Shown here in pieces: positions 29,940 to 38,896 of a stretch of DNA of 64,000 bases. Source of the DNA: Clostridium ganghwense (lineage in GTDB: Bacteria; Bacillota; Clostridia; Clostridiales; Clostridiaceae); contig NZ_JAPQES010000007.1 in assembly GCF_026735165.1 (NCBI RefSeq), positions 62,001-126,000 of the forward strand. The letters are read 5' to 3'. Both the position numbers and the translations under genes were made by a program. Numbering within the stretch: the stretch's first letter is position 1; the number at the start of each line of letters is the position of its first letter. A model generated the notes under the pieces. That model had not been told where the DNA came from, made no database searches, and was given only the letters and a program-made list of their open reading frames with translations.

Positions 29940-30583
29940 AATTATCACCGTCTATATTATCAGCTGATTTTAAAAAACTTGGAGAAGAGGTAATAAAACT
30001 AGAAAAATATGGGGCAGATCTAATACATATTGATGTAATGGATGGTATGTTTGTGCCTAATATTTCTTTTGGGCTTCCAATTATTAAAAGTATAAGACCT
30101 ATTACTAAGCTTCCATTTGATGTTCATTTAATGATTGAAGAACCATCAAGATATATTGAAGATTTTGCTAATGCAGGGGCAGATATTATAACAATTCATT
30201 ATGAAGCAGAAAAGCATTTAGATAGAACAATAAATTATATAAAGAGTTTTGGGGTAAAAGCAGGAATTTCATTAAATCCAGCTACTCCTGTAGAGTCTAT
30301 AAAGCATCTAATTAGTTTAGTTGATATGGTGCTTATAATGTCGGTTAATCCAGGATTTGGAGGACAAAAATATATAAATTATTGTTCTGATAAGATAAGA
30401 GAAGTGAAAATGTTTGCTGAAAAATGTAATAAAGATTTATTGATCGAAGTTGACGGTGGGGTTGGAGTAGATAATGTTAACGAAATAGTGGATTGTGGTG
30501 CCAATGTAATTGTAGCAGGTTCAGCAGTATTTAAAAATGGTGATATTGAGAAAAATATTATAGATTTAAAAGAAAGATTTTAA
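29933..30583 (+). CDS. rpe: Ribulose-phosphate 3-epimerase
   Basis: 216 residues, TIM barrel. [46 protein letters not shown] and EVDGGV hold the metal and catalytic residues. It interconverts ribulose 5-phosphate and xylulose 5-phosphate. GGGAGG lies inside the end of rsgA; start overlaps that gene. Confidence 0.95.
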   Translation: MVKLSPSILSADFKKLGEEVIKLEKYGADLIHIDVMDGMFVPNISFGLPIIKSIRPITKLPFDVHLMIEEPSRYIEDFANAGADIITIHYEAEKHLDRTINYIKSFGVKAGISLNPATPVESIKHLISLVDMVLIMSVNPGFGGQKYINYCSDKIREVKMFAEKCNKDLLIEVDGGVGVDNVNEIVDCGANVIVAGSAVFKNGDIEKNIIDLKERF

Positions 30584-30585
30584 AT

Positions 30586-31221
30586 ATGAAAATAGTTATT
30601 GCTTCAGGGGGAATGCCCCCTTCTTATGATTTGCTTTATGAAGAGTTAAAAGAAGCCTCATATTTGATATGTGCAGATAGTGGAGCAAATTATTTGTATG
30701 AATATAATATATGTCCTGATATTTTGATTGGAGATTTTGATTCAATAGATATTCAAGTTTTAAATTATTTTAAAGACAATCATACTAATATAATACAGTA
30801 TCCACCTGAAAAGGATTATACAGATACAGAAATTGCTGTCAATAAAGCACTTGAACTTAATGTTGATGAAATAGTTTTATTGGGATGCACAGGAACAAGG
30901 ATAGATCATTTTTTAGGTAATCTTGGTATGCTTTTAAAATGTTTAAGCAAAAAAGTAACAGCATATATTAAAGATGAACATAATACAATTACAATAGCAG
31001 ATAAATCTTTAAGTATATTTGGAAGTGAGGGAGAAACATTTTCGCTAGCTGCATATTCTGAAAATGTTGAAAATTTGACTATTAGTGGAGCTAAATACCC
31101 GTTAAATAATTATTATTTAGAAATTGGCAGTGCTTTAACTATATCAAATGAATTTCAAGATAAAGAAGTTAAAATAAATTTTGATGAGGGTATTTTATTG
31201 ATAATTTACTCTAGAGATTAA
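30586..31221 (+). CDS. thiN: Thiamine pyrophosphokinase
   Basis: 211 residues. CADSGANYLY, ILIGDFDSID and YPPEKDYTDTEIAV carry the catalytic aspartates, GCTGTRIDHFLGN is the thiamine/ATP region. Converts thiamine to thiamine diphosphate. ATG two bases after the rpe stop. Last gene of the rlmN-to-thiN run, followed by a terminator; same place as Bacillus yloS. Confidence 0.93.
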   Translation: MKIVIASGGMPPSYDLLYEELKEASYLICADSGANYLYEYNICPDILIGDFDSIDIQVLNYFKDNHTNIIQYPPEKDYTDTEIAVNKALELNVDEIVLLGCTGTRIDHFLGNLGMLLKCLSKKVTAYIKDEHNTITIADKSLSIFGSEGETFSLAAYSENVENLTISGAKYPLNNYYLEIGSALTISNEFQDKEVKINFDEGILLIIYSRD

Positions 31222-31225
31222 ACTT

Positions 31226-31263
31226 TAGCATATAGGTATTAATTATTCCTATATGCTATTTTT
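31226..31263 (+). terminator. Terminator after thiN
   Basis: TAGCATATAGG (31226-31236) pairs with CCTATATGCTA (31248-31258), then TTTTTG. It makes spoVM a separate unit. Confidence 0.85.
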
Positions 31264-31346
31264 GTAACGCAAATAAAATAGTTACATATAATAAATAAGA
31301 GCTTGATTTTAAGCAGATATAATAGCCATATTTTAAGGAGGTTATT

Positions 31347-31415
31347 ATGAAAATTATAGCTATTAAACTTCCAAAGTTTCTATCTAAAATAATAAAAGTT
31401 TTTACTAAAAAATAA
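31347..31415 (+). CDS. spoVM: Stage V sporulation protein M (SpoVM), 22 residues
   Basis: A very small gene with a textbook AAGGAGG site (31335-31341) 5 bases before ATG. The product starts MKIIAIKLPKFLSKI and ends FTKK. Bacillus SpoVM (26 residues) starts MKFYTIKLPKFLGGI, so the signature IKLPKFL including the key proline is kept. Gene order thiN-spoVM-rpmB(reverse)-yloU is identical to Bacillus. SpoVM is an amphipathic helix that recognises the curved forespore membrane and anchors SpoIVA (10499). It is four residues shorter than the Bacillus protein. Bounded by terminators on both sides; a SigE promoter should lie in 31264-31330 but I see no convincing match. Confidence 0.92.
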   Translation: MKIIAIKLPKFLSKIIKVFTKK

Positions 31416-31425
31416 AAAACAAAAA

Positions 31426-31465
31426 AATAAAAAATGCAATTGATTTAACAATTGCATTTTTTATT
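31426..31465. terminator. Bidirectional terminator between spoVM and rpmB
   Basis: AAAAATGCAATTG / CAATTGCATTTTT, 6-base loop, A-run before and T-run after, serving both converging genes. Confidence 0.9.
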
Positions 31466-31478
31466 TTTGCTTCAAAAA

Positions 31479-31670
31479 CTATATAGCACGTTGTACTTTT
31501 CCAGAACGTAGGCATCTAGTACATACCTTTACAGTTTTAGGTGTTCCACCAACTATAGCTTTAACACTTTTTATATTTGGAGCCCATCTTCTCTTTGATT
31601 GACGATGAGAGTGGCTGTATTGTACACCTGATATAACGCCTTTTCCGCATATTTCACATACTTTTGACAT
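31479..31670 (-). CDS. rpmB: 50S ribosomal protein L28
   Basis: 63 residues starting MSKVCEICGKG, with a second CxxC (VCTRCLRSG): the zinc-binding (C+) form of L28. SHSHRQSKRRWAPN is the RNA-binding core. AGGAGGTG ribosome site. Lone minus-strand gene among plus genes, as in Bacillus. Confidence 0.96.
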   Translation of the reverse strand: MSKVCEICGKGVISGVQYSHSHRQSKRRWAPNIKSVKAIVGGTPKTVKVCTRCLRSGKVQRAI

Positions 31671-31725
31671 TTTATAACACCTCCTATAATTGAAGATAAA
31701 TATTCTATATAACAGAACGACTTAT

Positions 31726-31755
31726 ATTGTAGCATATATAGTATGTTTTTGGCAA
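31726..31755 (-). promoter_or_regulatory. SigA promoter of rpmB
   Basis: On the minus strand TTGCCA (31755-31750), 18-base spacer, TACAAT (31731-31726). Confidence 0.7.
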
Positions 31756-31790
31756 GTAAAATATAAAGCAAATAGTAAGAATAAGTATTA

Positions 31791-31824
31791 ATATGATTAA
31801 TTTTCTTGATAAAATTAATCATAT
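31791..31824. repeat. 14-bp perfect inverted repeat before yloU
   Basis: ATATGATTAATTTT (31791-31804) and AAAATTAATCATAT (31811-31824) around CTTGAT, in the divergent rpmB-yloU gap. Could be an operator or a leader hairpin. Confidence 0.6.
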
Positions 31825-31868
31825 ATTATAAAATAAATATTATGCATGAGAATTAAGGAGGAATATAT

Positions 31869-32216
31869 ATGTTAGGAATAACCAGTGAACATGGTGCTAT
31901 AAATTATTCTGACGAAGTTTTAGCCAACATTGTTGGGGTATCAACAATGGAATGTTATGGTGTTGTAGGTATGGCTTCAAAAAATGCTAAGGACGGTCTT
32001 TGGGAGCTATTGAAGGTTGAAAGTTTAAATAGAGGAGTAAGAATTCATAATAAGGATAACAAATTATTTATAGAACTATATATAATAGTAGAGTATGGAA
32101 CAAAAATATCAGTTATTGCAAATAACATAATACAAAAAATAAAATATCATGTAGAAAATTATACTGGACTAAAAGTTGCAAGCATAACTGTAAATGTTCA
32201 AGGGGTAAGAGTCTAA
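31869..32216 (+). CDS. Asp23/Gls24 family envelope stress protein (YloU)
   Basis: 115 residues; NYSDEVLANIVGVSTMECYGVVGM is the family opening and the C-terminus ends VNVQGVRV. Asp23/Gls24 proteins gather at the membrane and are linked to envelope stress; YloU itself has no defined task. AAGGAGGAA ribosome site. The fakA start follows after 13 bases, an almost universal pairing. Confidence 0.92.
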   Translation: MLGITSEHGAINYSDEVLANIVGVSTMECYGVVGMASKNAKDGLWELLKVESLNRGVRIHNKDNKLFIELYIIVEYGTKISVIANNIIQKIKYHVENYTGLKVASITVNVQGVRV

Positions 32217-32229
32217 GGAGGTACTAAAA

Positions 32230-33894
32230 TTGGAACGTTTTAAGATAGATGGACATGATTTGCGCAATATGGTAATAAATGCATCAAATAACCTTGAGGA
32301 GAAAAAAGAATTTGTAAATTCATTAAATGTTTTTCCAGTTCCAGATGGTGATACAGGAACAAACATGTCTATGACCTTTAGAAGTGCAGTAGCAGAGGTT
32401 GAAAATTTAGAAAGTAATTCTATTTCAGAAGTAGCAAAAAGAATTGCTAGAGGGGCTCTAATGGGAGCTAGAGGGAATTCAGGGGTTATACTTTCTCAAA
32501 TTTTTAGAGGTATAGCAAAAGGTTTGGAAGGAAAAGACGAGGCAGATGCTTTAACTCTTGCTAATAGTATACAAGAAGGATCTAAGCATGCATATAAAGC
32601 AGTTATGCGTCCTACAGAAGGTACTATATTAACTATAATTAGAGCTGCTGGGGAAAGTGCTGTTGATTCAAAGGAAAGTGATATTGTTAATTTATTAGAT
32701 AAAGTATGTACATTTAGTGAAAGTGTTCTTAATAAAACACCTGATATGCTTCCAGCATTAAAAGAGGCAAAAGTTGTTGATGCAGGTGGTATGGGATTAT
32801 TAATTATCTTAAAGGGAATGTACAAAGCATTAAGTGAAAATATTGAAGCAAGAATAGAAGAAGTTAAAGTAAAGAATAATGAAATTAATAAAAATAAATT
32901 AGCTCAAGCTAGTATAAAAGCTGAAGATATTAAGTATGGATATTGTACAGAGTTTTTTGTTTCTACAAAAAATGCAATGGAAAAGACATCAGATTTTAAA
33001 AAGTTACTTGAACCTATAGGGGATTCTATGATTGTTATAGGAGTAGACGATATTATAAAGGTTCATATTCATACAAATGATCCAGGATTTGTATTATCTG
33101 AAGCAGTGAAATTAGGCGAATTATCAAAAATAAAAATTGATAATATGAGAGAGGAACATAGAAAAATTCTTGAACTAGAATATGCAACTACTGAAGAAGA
33201 AACTTATAGTAAAGATGAAGATGTAATATTCGAAGAAGAGGAATATGCTTTTATATCCGTTACAATGGGAAATGGACTTAAAAATATTTTTAGTGATCTT
33301 GGGGTTAATTCAGTTATTGAAGGCGGTCAAACTATGAATCCAAGTACACAAGATATAATGGAATGTATAAATAATATTAATGCGGAAAATATATTTGTAT
33401 TACCAAATAATAAAAATATTATTATGGCAGCTGAACAAGCAGCTGAACTTTCAGAAAAAAATGTAATTGTTATACCAACAAAGACAATTCCACAGGGAAT
33501 AACGGCTGTAACAGTTTTTAATCCTGAAAGTACTGTAGATGAAAATATTGAGACAATGAATTCAGCTATACAAAATGTAAATACTGCTTCTGTAACATAT
33601 GCAGTACGTGATACTGAAATGGATGGAAAAGCTATTAAAGAAGGGAATATACTTGGATTAATTGAAGGAAAGATAAGCGAAATTGGAAAAGATATTTATG
33701 AAATTTGCGATGATATTATATCTAATATGGTAACTGAAGAAAGTGAACTTATTACAATTTTTTATGGAAAAGATTGTGATGAAGAAAAAGTTGAGGAGTT
33801 TTCTACAAAGTTAGAGGAAAAGTATCCTGATATTGATGTTCAATGCTACAGTGGTGAGCAGCCATTATACTATTTTATAGTATCTGTTGAATAA
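32230..33894 (+). CDS. fakA: Fatty acid kinase catalytic subunit FakA (DAK2 domain, YloV)
   Basis: 554 residues. Starts at TTG 32230, 8 bases after AAGGAGG. DAK2 nucleotide domain with NVFPVPDGDTGTNM and GARGNSGVILSQIFRG, then the FakA middle and C-terminal domains (GQTMNPSTQDI). With a FakB lipid carrier it phosphorylates fatty acids to acyl phosphates, the same intermediate PlsX makes (43643). No fakB is in this window. Last gene before a terminator. Confidence 0.93.
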   Translation: MERFKIDGHDLRNMVINASNNLEEKKEFVNSLNVFPVPDGDTGTNMSMTFRSAVAEVENLESNSISEVAKRIARGALMGARGNSGVILSQIFRGIAKGLEGKDEADALTLANSIQEGSKHAYKAVMRPTEGTILTIIRAAGESAVDSKESDIVNLLDKVCTFSESVLNKTPDMLPALKEAKVVDAGGMGLLIILKGMYKALSENIEARIEEVKVKNNEINKNKLAQASIKAEDIKYGYCTEFFVSTKNAMEKTSDFKKLLEPIGDSMIVIGVDDIIKVHIHTNDPGFVLSEAVKLGELSKIKIDNMREEHRKILELEYATTEEETYSKDEDVIFEEEEYAFISVTMGNGLKNIFSDLGVNSVIEGGQTMNPSTQDIMECINNINAENIFVLPNNKNIIMAAEQAAELSEKNVIVIPTKTIPQGITAVTVFNPESTVDENIETMNSAIQNVNTASVTYAVRDTEMDGKAIKEGNILGLIEGKISEIGKDIYEICDDIISNMVTEESELITIFYGKDCDEEKVEEFSTKLEEKYPDIDVQCYSGEQPLYYFIVSVE

Positions 33895-33918
33895 AAAAAA
33901 GCCTAAGGGCTTTTTTTA
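33893..33918 (+). terminator. Terminator after fakA
   Basis: AAAAAAGCC / GGCTTTTTT around TAAGG, starting at the stop codon. Confidence 0.8.
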
Positions 33919-33942
33919 TTATAAAGAATAGTGGAGAATAGA

Positions 33943-35970
33943 ATGATGAATGTTAATGATAAGATTAGTGTTTTAAAAGGAATAGGTCCTAAGACTAAAG
34001 AAGTGCTGAACCAGTGTGGCATATTTACAATATTAGATTTTATACTATACTTTCCTAGAGATTACGAAAATAATGAGTATTGTGATAGTATTGTTAAAGC
34101 AGAAGAAAATAAGAAAATAATTATTAAGGCTAAAGTTAAGCAAATAAAGAAAGATGCTTATATAAGAAAAAACATGATTATTACAACTATTGTTTTTAAT
34201 GATGGAAAAGAAAATTTTGAAGCTAAGTGGTTCAATCAACCATATATAAAAAATAAGTTTAATTTATCTAATGAATATATTTTATTAGGAAAGTTGGAAA
34301 TTCAAAAAAGCAAAAAAAATTTGATGAATCCAATTATGCTTAATAAAGGGGAGATAAGAGAAATCCGTCCAAAGTATTCATTGAAGGGCAAGCTAAATAA
34401 TAATTTTTTTGTTAAAACAAATCTTTGGATACTTGATAATATAAATATTGAAGATAATTTACCTAATAAAATTTTAGATACATATGATTTGTGTTCTCTA
34501 GATAAAGCTATTAGAAATATTCATAAGCCTAGAGGAAAAAAAGAATTGGAAGAGGCTAAAAAAAGATTAAAGTTCCAAGAACTTTTTACATATTCTTTAA
34601 AGTTATTGATGATAAAAAGTTTAAGGATTAGTGAAGGGACTTCATTTAAAATAGTAAAAGAACTTAAAGATTTAAAAGAAAAACTACCATTCAATTTGAC
34701 TAATGCGCAAAGTAGAGTGGTAAGAGAAATATTAATTGATGAAAAAAAAGATGTTCCAATGAACAGATTAGTTCAAGGCGATGTTGGTAGTGGTAAAACC
34801 ATAGTTTCTATTATTACACTTTTTAATGTTATCCAAAATGGGTATCAAGGAGTACTTATGGCACCTACTGAAATACTTGCTATGCAGCATTATGTAGAAG
34901 CACAAAATATATTAAAAGATTTTAATGTGAATATAGAATTGTTATGCGGAAGTACAACGATTAAAAATAAAAAAAGAATAAAAGAAGATTTAAAGGATGG
35001 AAAAATAGATATTATAGTTGGTACTCATGCTCTATTAGAAGATGATGTGGTATTTAGAAAGTTAGGAATGATTGTAACCGATGAACAGCATAGATTTGGT
35101 GTAAGACAAAGAAGTAAATTATTTAATAAGGATAGTAAAGTTGATATTTTGGTTATGACTGCTACACCTATTCCAAGAACTTTAGCTTTAACTTTATATG
35201 GTGATTTAGATATATCTTGCATAAATGAGCTTCCTCCAGGAAGGAAAAAAATAGATACTTATTATGCAGATAAAACTATGAGAAAAAGAGTTTATAATTT
35301 TGCGCTGAAGGAAATTGAAAAAGGAAGACAGGTATATGTAGTTTGTCCTTTCGTAGAGGAAAATGAGAAAATAAAAATATCATCAGTAGAAAAACTATAT
35401 TCAGAATTAAAGGAAGAATTTTTTAGTGATATTGAAATAGGAATTCTTCACGGAAAAATGGCTTCCAAAGATAAAGAAGAAGTTATGAATAAGTTTAAAA
35501 ATGGGAAAATAAAAGTACTAGTAGCAACAACTGTAATAGAAGTTGGTGTTAATGTTCCTAATGCTACTCTTATGATAATTGAGAATGCTGAAAGATTTGG
35601 CCTTTCACAGTTACATCAATTAAGAGGTAGAGTTGGAAGAGGAGATAAGAAATCTTATTGTATATTGATTGCTGATGCAAAAAGTGAAATAACTAGAAGA
35701 AGAATGGAAATAATGACTAAAAGTAATGATGGCTTTTATATTGCAGAAGAGGATTTAAAGTTAAGAGGAAGTGGAGAAATCTTTGGTGTTAGCCAACATG
35801 GAGAAGATGGTTTTTTATTAGCAAACTTAGTGCAAGATATTCATTTGTTTAAAATAGCAAATACTGAGGCTAAGCGTATAATTAATAGTAATTTACAAGA
35901 AGATATGATAATAAAAAATGAAATTTTAAAGAAGCTAGAACAAACTTCTAGATATATTTGCTTTAATTAA
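33943..35970 (+). CDS. recG: ATP-dependent DNA helicase RecG
   Basis: About 675 residues: wedge/OB domain with GIGPKTKEVLNQCG, helicase motifs QGDVGSGKT (Walker A), TDEQHRFGVRQR (DEQH), TATPIPRT, LHGKM, TTVIEVGVNVPNA and QLRGRVGRG. It remodels stalled forks and Holliday junctions. Two adjacent ATGs (33943, 33946) follow GTGGAG; the track GTG at 33931 overlaps that site. Followed by rsmD and coaD as in many firmicutes. Confidence 0.95.
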   Translation: MMNVNDKISVLKGIGPKTKEVLNQCGIFTILDFILYFPRDYENNEYCDSIVKAEENKKIIIKAKVKQIKKDAYIRKNMIITTIVFNDGKENFEAKWFNQPYIKNKFNLSNEYILLGKLEIQKSKKNLMNPIMLNKGEIREIRPKYSLKGKLNNNFFVKTNLWILDNINIEDNLPNKILDTYDLCSLDKAIRNIHKPRGKKELEEAKKRLKFQELFTYSLKLLMIKSLRISEGTSFKIVKELKDLKEKLPFNLTNAQSRVVREILIDEKKDVPMNRLVQGDVGSGKTIVSIITLFNVIQNGYQGVLMAPTEILAMQHYVEAQNILKDFNVNIELLCGSTTIKNKKRIKEDLKDGKIDIIVGTHALLEDDVVFRKLGMIVTDEQHRFGVRQRSKLFNKDSKVDILVMTATPIPRTLALTLYGDLDISCINELPPGRKKIDTYYADKTMRKRVYNFALKEIEKGRQVYVVCPFVEENEKIKISSVEKLYSELKEEFFSDIEIGILHGKMASKDKEEVMNKFKNGKIKVLVATTVIEVGVNVPNATLMIIENAERFGLSQLHQLRGRVGRGDKKSYCILIADAKSEITRRRMEIMTKSNDGFYIAEEDLKLRGSGEIFGVSQHGEDGFLLANLVQDIHLFKIANTEAKRIINSNLQEDMIIKNEILKKLEQTSRYICFN

Positions 35971-36061
35971 AATAAAGTCATAAAATATTTTTGTATAATT
36001 AATAGATGTATGTTAAAATATGAAATAAGATGCACAAAAGTGGTAACGAAGGAGGATAAAA

Positions 36062-36619
36062 ATGAGAATAATTGCAGGGAGTGCAAAAGGTAGAAAGATT
36101 TTGCCACCTGATGGTATGCAAACAAGACCTACACTCGATAGAATAAAAGAAAGCATTTTTAATATAATTCAAAATAGAGTAAGAGATTCAGTGGTAATTG
36201 ATGTATTTTCAGGAACAGGAAGCTTAGGGTTAGAAGCAGCTAGTAGGGGAGCAGCTGAATGTTATTTGGTGGATAAACATCCTACTACATTTAGTCGTTT
36301 AAAACAAAATGTTGAAAATTTAAAATTTCAAGATATTTGCAGATGTTTAAACATGGATTCATATGATGCACTAAGAGAAGTTGCAAGAAAGAATAAAATA
36401 TTTGATTTGATTTTTATTGACCCTCCGTATGCTAAAGAGATGATTCCACCGGCTGTGGAAATAGTTTATCATGAAGGATTGCTAAAAAGAGATGGATTAA
36501 TAGTAACAAAGATTGATTCTTCTGAGGAAATATATGAAGGTAATGAAAAAATAGTCCTTATTAATCATAGAAAATACGGTAATACAACTGTGTGTTTTTA
36601 TGCATTTAAGGAGGAATAA
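36062..36619 (+). CDS. rsmD: 16S rRNA (guanine-966-N2)-methyltransferase RsmD
   Basis: 185 residues. [46 protein letters not shown] (SAM site) and the catalytic FIDPPYA. Methylates G966 of 16S rRNA. AAGGAGGATAAA site. One base separates its stop from coaD. Confidence 0.95.
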   Translation: MRIIAGSAKGRKILPPDGMQTRPTLDRIKESIFNIIQNRVRDSVVIDVFSGTGSLGLEAASRGAAECYLVDKHPTTFSRLKQNVENLKFQDICRCLNMDSYDALREVARKNKIFDLIFIDPPYAKEMIPPAVEIVYHEGLLKRDGLIVTKIDSSEEIYEGNEKIVLINHRKYGNTTVCFYAFKEE

Positions 36620-36620
36620 G

Positions 36621-37103
36621 ATGAGAAGGGCAGTTTTCCCCGGAAGTTTTGATCCAATTACTAAAGGACATTTAGATATAATTAAAAGAGCTTCAAAAAT
36701 TTTTGATGAAGTTATTGTAGCTGTTTTAATCAATCCAGATAAAAAAGGACTTTTTACCATAGAAGAAAGAGTAGAATTAATAAAAAAAGTAATAAAAGAT
36801 ATAGAAAATGTAAGAGTAGAAAGTTTTCATGGTCTACTGGTTAATTATATGAAGCAAAGAGAGGCTCAAGTAATTATTAAAGGTTTAAGAGCTGTCGCAG
36901 ATTTTGAATATGAATTGCAAATGGCGCTTATGAATAAAAAACTTGATCCAGAAGTAGAAACAGTTTTTATGATGACAAGTGCTAAATATTCCTATTTAAG
37001 TTCATCTTCAATTAAGCAAGTTGTTACGTTTGGTGGTTGTATCGATGAATTAGTTCCAGATGAAATTATACCAGATATTATGGGGAAAATTAGTGAGAAA
37101 TAA
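36621..37103 (+). CDS. coaD: Phosphopantetheine adenylyltransferase
   Basis: 160 residues. [16 protein letters not shown] contains the HxGH-type nucleotide motif (TKGH), [12 protein letters not shown] and the [12 protein letters not shown] ending motif. Makes dephospho-CoA; third CoA-pathway function in the window with CoaBC. ATG 36621 follows AAGGAGG; an upstream reading from 36600 includes that site. Confidence 0.96.
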   Translation: MRRAVFPGSFDPITKGHLDIIKRASKIFDEVIVAVLINPDKKGLFTIEERVELIKKVIKDIENVRVESFHGLLVNYMKQREAQVIIKGLRAVADFEYELQMALMNKKLDPEVETVFMMTSAKYSYLSSSSIKQVVTFGGCIDELVPDEIIPDIMGKISEK

Positions 37104-37116
37104 GGTGATGAATTAA

Positions 37117-37644
37117 ATGGAGGTTATGAAGTTATTGGAGTATCTTCAAGAAATAATTGAAACATCACACAATGTACCAATTTTAGGGAAGACGATGGTT
37201 AAGAAAAGGGAATTAATAGATGTTGTAGAGCAAATTATAAATTATCTCCCCGATGAATTTAAAAAAGCACAGTGGATATGTGAAGAAAAAGAAAGAATTT
37301 TAAGTGATGCTCATAAACAAGCTGAGCAAATAAAGAAAGAAAGTTATAATATGTTAAGAAAAGAGATTGAAAATCATAATATTACAAAAGAAGCAAAAAT
37401 AAAAGCTGAAGAAATTCTAACTTCAGCTCAAAGAGATTCAAAAGTAATTAGATTAGGTGCAAAAGAATATGCAGATGAAATATTATGCGGTTTAGAAAAA
37501 GAAATTAATAATATGGGTGAAAAAATGCTTTTAAGTGTTAAAAATCAAACTGAAGAATATCTAAAATCTATGGAAACAAATATTACAGATACAACTGATG
37601 TTATAAGACAAAATATTAAAGAATTAAGAGATACGGTTAAATAA
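37117..37644 (+). CDS. Conserved coiled-coil protein of unknown function
   Basis: 175 residues, mostly charged helix: a short N-terminal region (LLEYLQEIIETSHNVPILGK) then a long coiled coil from about residue 45 with heptads of Lys/Glu, such as HKQAEQIKKESYNMLRKEI. No membrane segment, no catalytic motif. The look is that of the DivIVA/ATP-synthase-b-like 'ATPase' proteins annotated after coaD in clostridia; function not known. A second in-frame ATG at 37126 is possible; GAGGTG-like site is weak. Its 3' end overlaps ylbJ (opposite strand) by 21 bases. Confidence 0.75.
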   Translation: MEVMKLLEYLQEIIETSHNVPILGKTMVKKRELIDVVEQIINYLPDEFKKAQWICEEKERILSDAHKQAEQIKKESYNMLRKEIENHNITKEAKIKAEEILTSAQRDSKVIRLGAKEYADEILCGLEKEINNMGEKMLLSVKNQTEEYLKSMETNITDTTDVIRQNIKELRDTVK

Positions 37645-38823
37645 TTTATTAAATTTTGTTATAAGGAATGGAGATATTAATATCAGTACGCACAATATAA
37701 ATAAACTAGTATGGTTAATAAAGTTAATATTTTCTATGTTTATATTAAAGACTGTACTTGATATATGAATTATATCTATTTTATAAAGAACAACAGTTAA
37801 TAAGCTGCATATTGTTCCTTGGATTAATTTTACTTTTATATAGTTATTGATTGAAATTTTAAATTTATAAACAATAGAATACACTTGACCAATTATAGAT
37901 AAACCACTAAAACTTAAAAAGAAGCTTATAAGTATTAGTTTGCATAAAATGGTAAGGCCATTATTAGAAGAAATTAGGCTGCATCCATTTGTCATTTCAA
38001 GTAGTCCTAGTAAAAAACTTTGTAATGTTTCTATACATATACCTAAAACCATAGAGAGTTTTGTAAAAACAATATCAGATATGATATTGTTTTTTACTAT
38101 TGTACTAATAACAGAAAAGAAAACAATAAATCCACCAATTGAAAATGAGGATTTAAGAGCATTATCTATACTTTCCTTTAATACATTACCAATATTTCTT
38201 TCTTTATAAATATAATTATTTGTGCTGCTTTTTATATAAGGAGAAGGTGTGTGTGATGGTAGAAAAATTCCAGTGATGAAACAAGATAAATAACATGAAA
38301 GTAGCAATAAAAAACCTAAAGAAGAATTATTAAGCATTGAAGTTCCAACAGCTCCTATTACAAATATAGGGCTTGGGTTGGAGGCAATGTTTACAAGTCT
38401 TTGGCAAGTTCTGAAATCTATTAGATTTTTTTCATATAAATCACAAGCATATTTTGCCCCTAAAGGATATCCACAAAATATACTAATGATTAAAACAATG
38501 GAACAATTTTTGGGTAATCTAAGAGGTTTACATAAAATATTTCCAAAAAATTTAGAGTAAATATTTACGGCATTATAAGATAACATTATATTAATTAATA
38601 CTAGAAATGGAAATAAGGATACAAAAACAGATTTTATAAATAATTTTGATCCATCTAAAGCTGATTCTAAACAAAGTTCAGGGTTTAAGGTTATATAAAT
38701 AATAAGCACACTGCATATTATTGTGAAAAGAATGTTTTTACCTAAATTTTTAGAGATGCTTTTAGATAAATTAAAAATTAAATATATAATTGTAAATAAT
38801 ATTAATAAAAAAAGTATTTTCAT
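37624..38823 (-). CDS. ylbJ: Sporulation integral membrane protein YlbJ
   Basis: 399 residues with about eight to ten membrane segments and the nucleoside-transporter-like (Gate) pattern FCGYPLGAKYACDLYE and NIASNPSPIFVIGAVG. In Bacillus ylbJ is a SigE gene needed for spore heat resistance and dipicolinate handling is suspected. Ribosome site AAGGGG at 38837-38832 on the minus strand sits inside a long hairpin. Overlaps the converging gene at 37117 at its end. Confidence 0.88.
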   Translation of the reverse strand: MKILFLLILFTIIYLIFNLSKSISKNLGKNILFTIICSVLIIYITLNPELCLESALDGSKLFIKSVFVSLFPFLVLINIMLSYNAVNIYSKFFGNILCKPLRLPKNCSIVLIISIFCGYPLGAKYACDLYEKNLIDFRTCQRLVNIASNPSPIFVIGAVGTSMLNNSSLGFLLLLSCYLSCFITGIFLPSHTPSPYIKSSTNNYIYKERNIGNVLKESIDNALKSSFSIGGFIVFFSVISTIVKNNIISDIVFTKLSMVLGICIETLQSFLLGLLEMTNGCSLISSNNGLTILCKLILISFFLSFSGLSIIGQVYSIVYKFKISINNYIKVKLIQGTICSLLTVVLYKIDIIHISSTVFNINIENINFINHTSLFILCVLILISPFLITKFNKLFNRIS

Positions 38824-38831
38824 ATTAAAAT

Positions 38832-38879
38832 CCCCTTAAAATATATTAATTTTTCATATAATTAATATATTTTAAGGGG
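38832..38879 (-). promoter_or_regulatory. 19-bp perfect hairpin holding the ylbJ ribosome site
   Basis: CCCCTTAAAATATATTAAT (38832-38850) and its exact reverse complement (38861-38879) around a 10-base loop. Read on the minus strand the 3' arm ends AAGGGG, which is the ylbJ ribosome site 8 bases before ATG. It could end tmcAL transcripts or hide the ylbJ start. Confidence 0.75.
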
Positions 38880-38896
38880 GAGGTACAATATTACTA

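Noticed and set aside
31264-31334. SigE promoter of spoVM
   Set aside because: Expected from Bacillus, but no -35/-10 pair with correct spacing was convincing.
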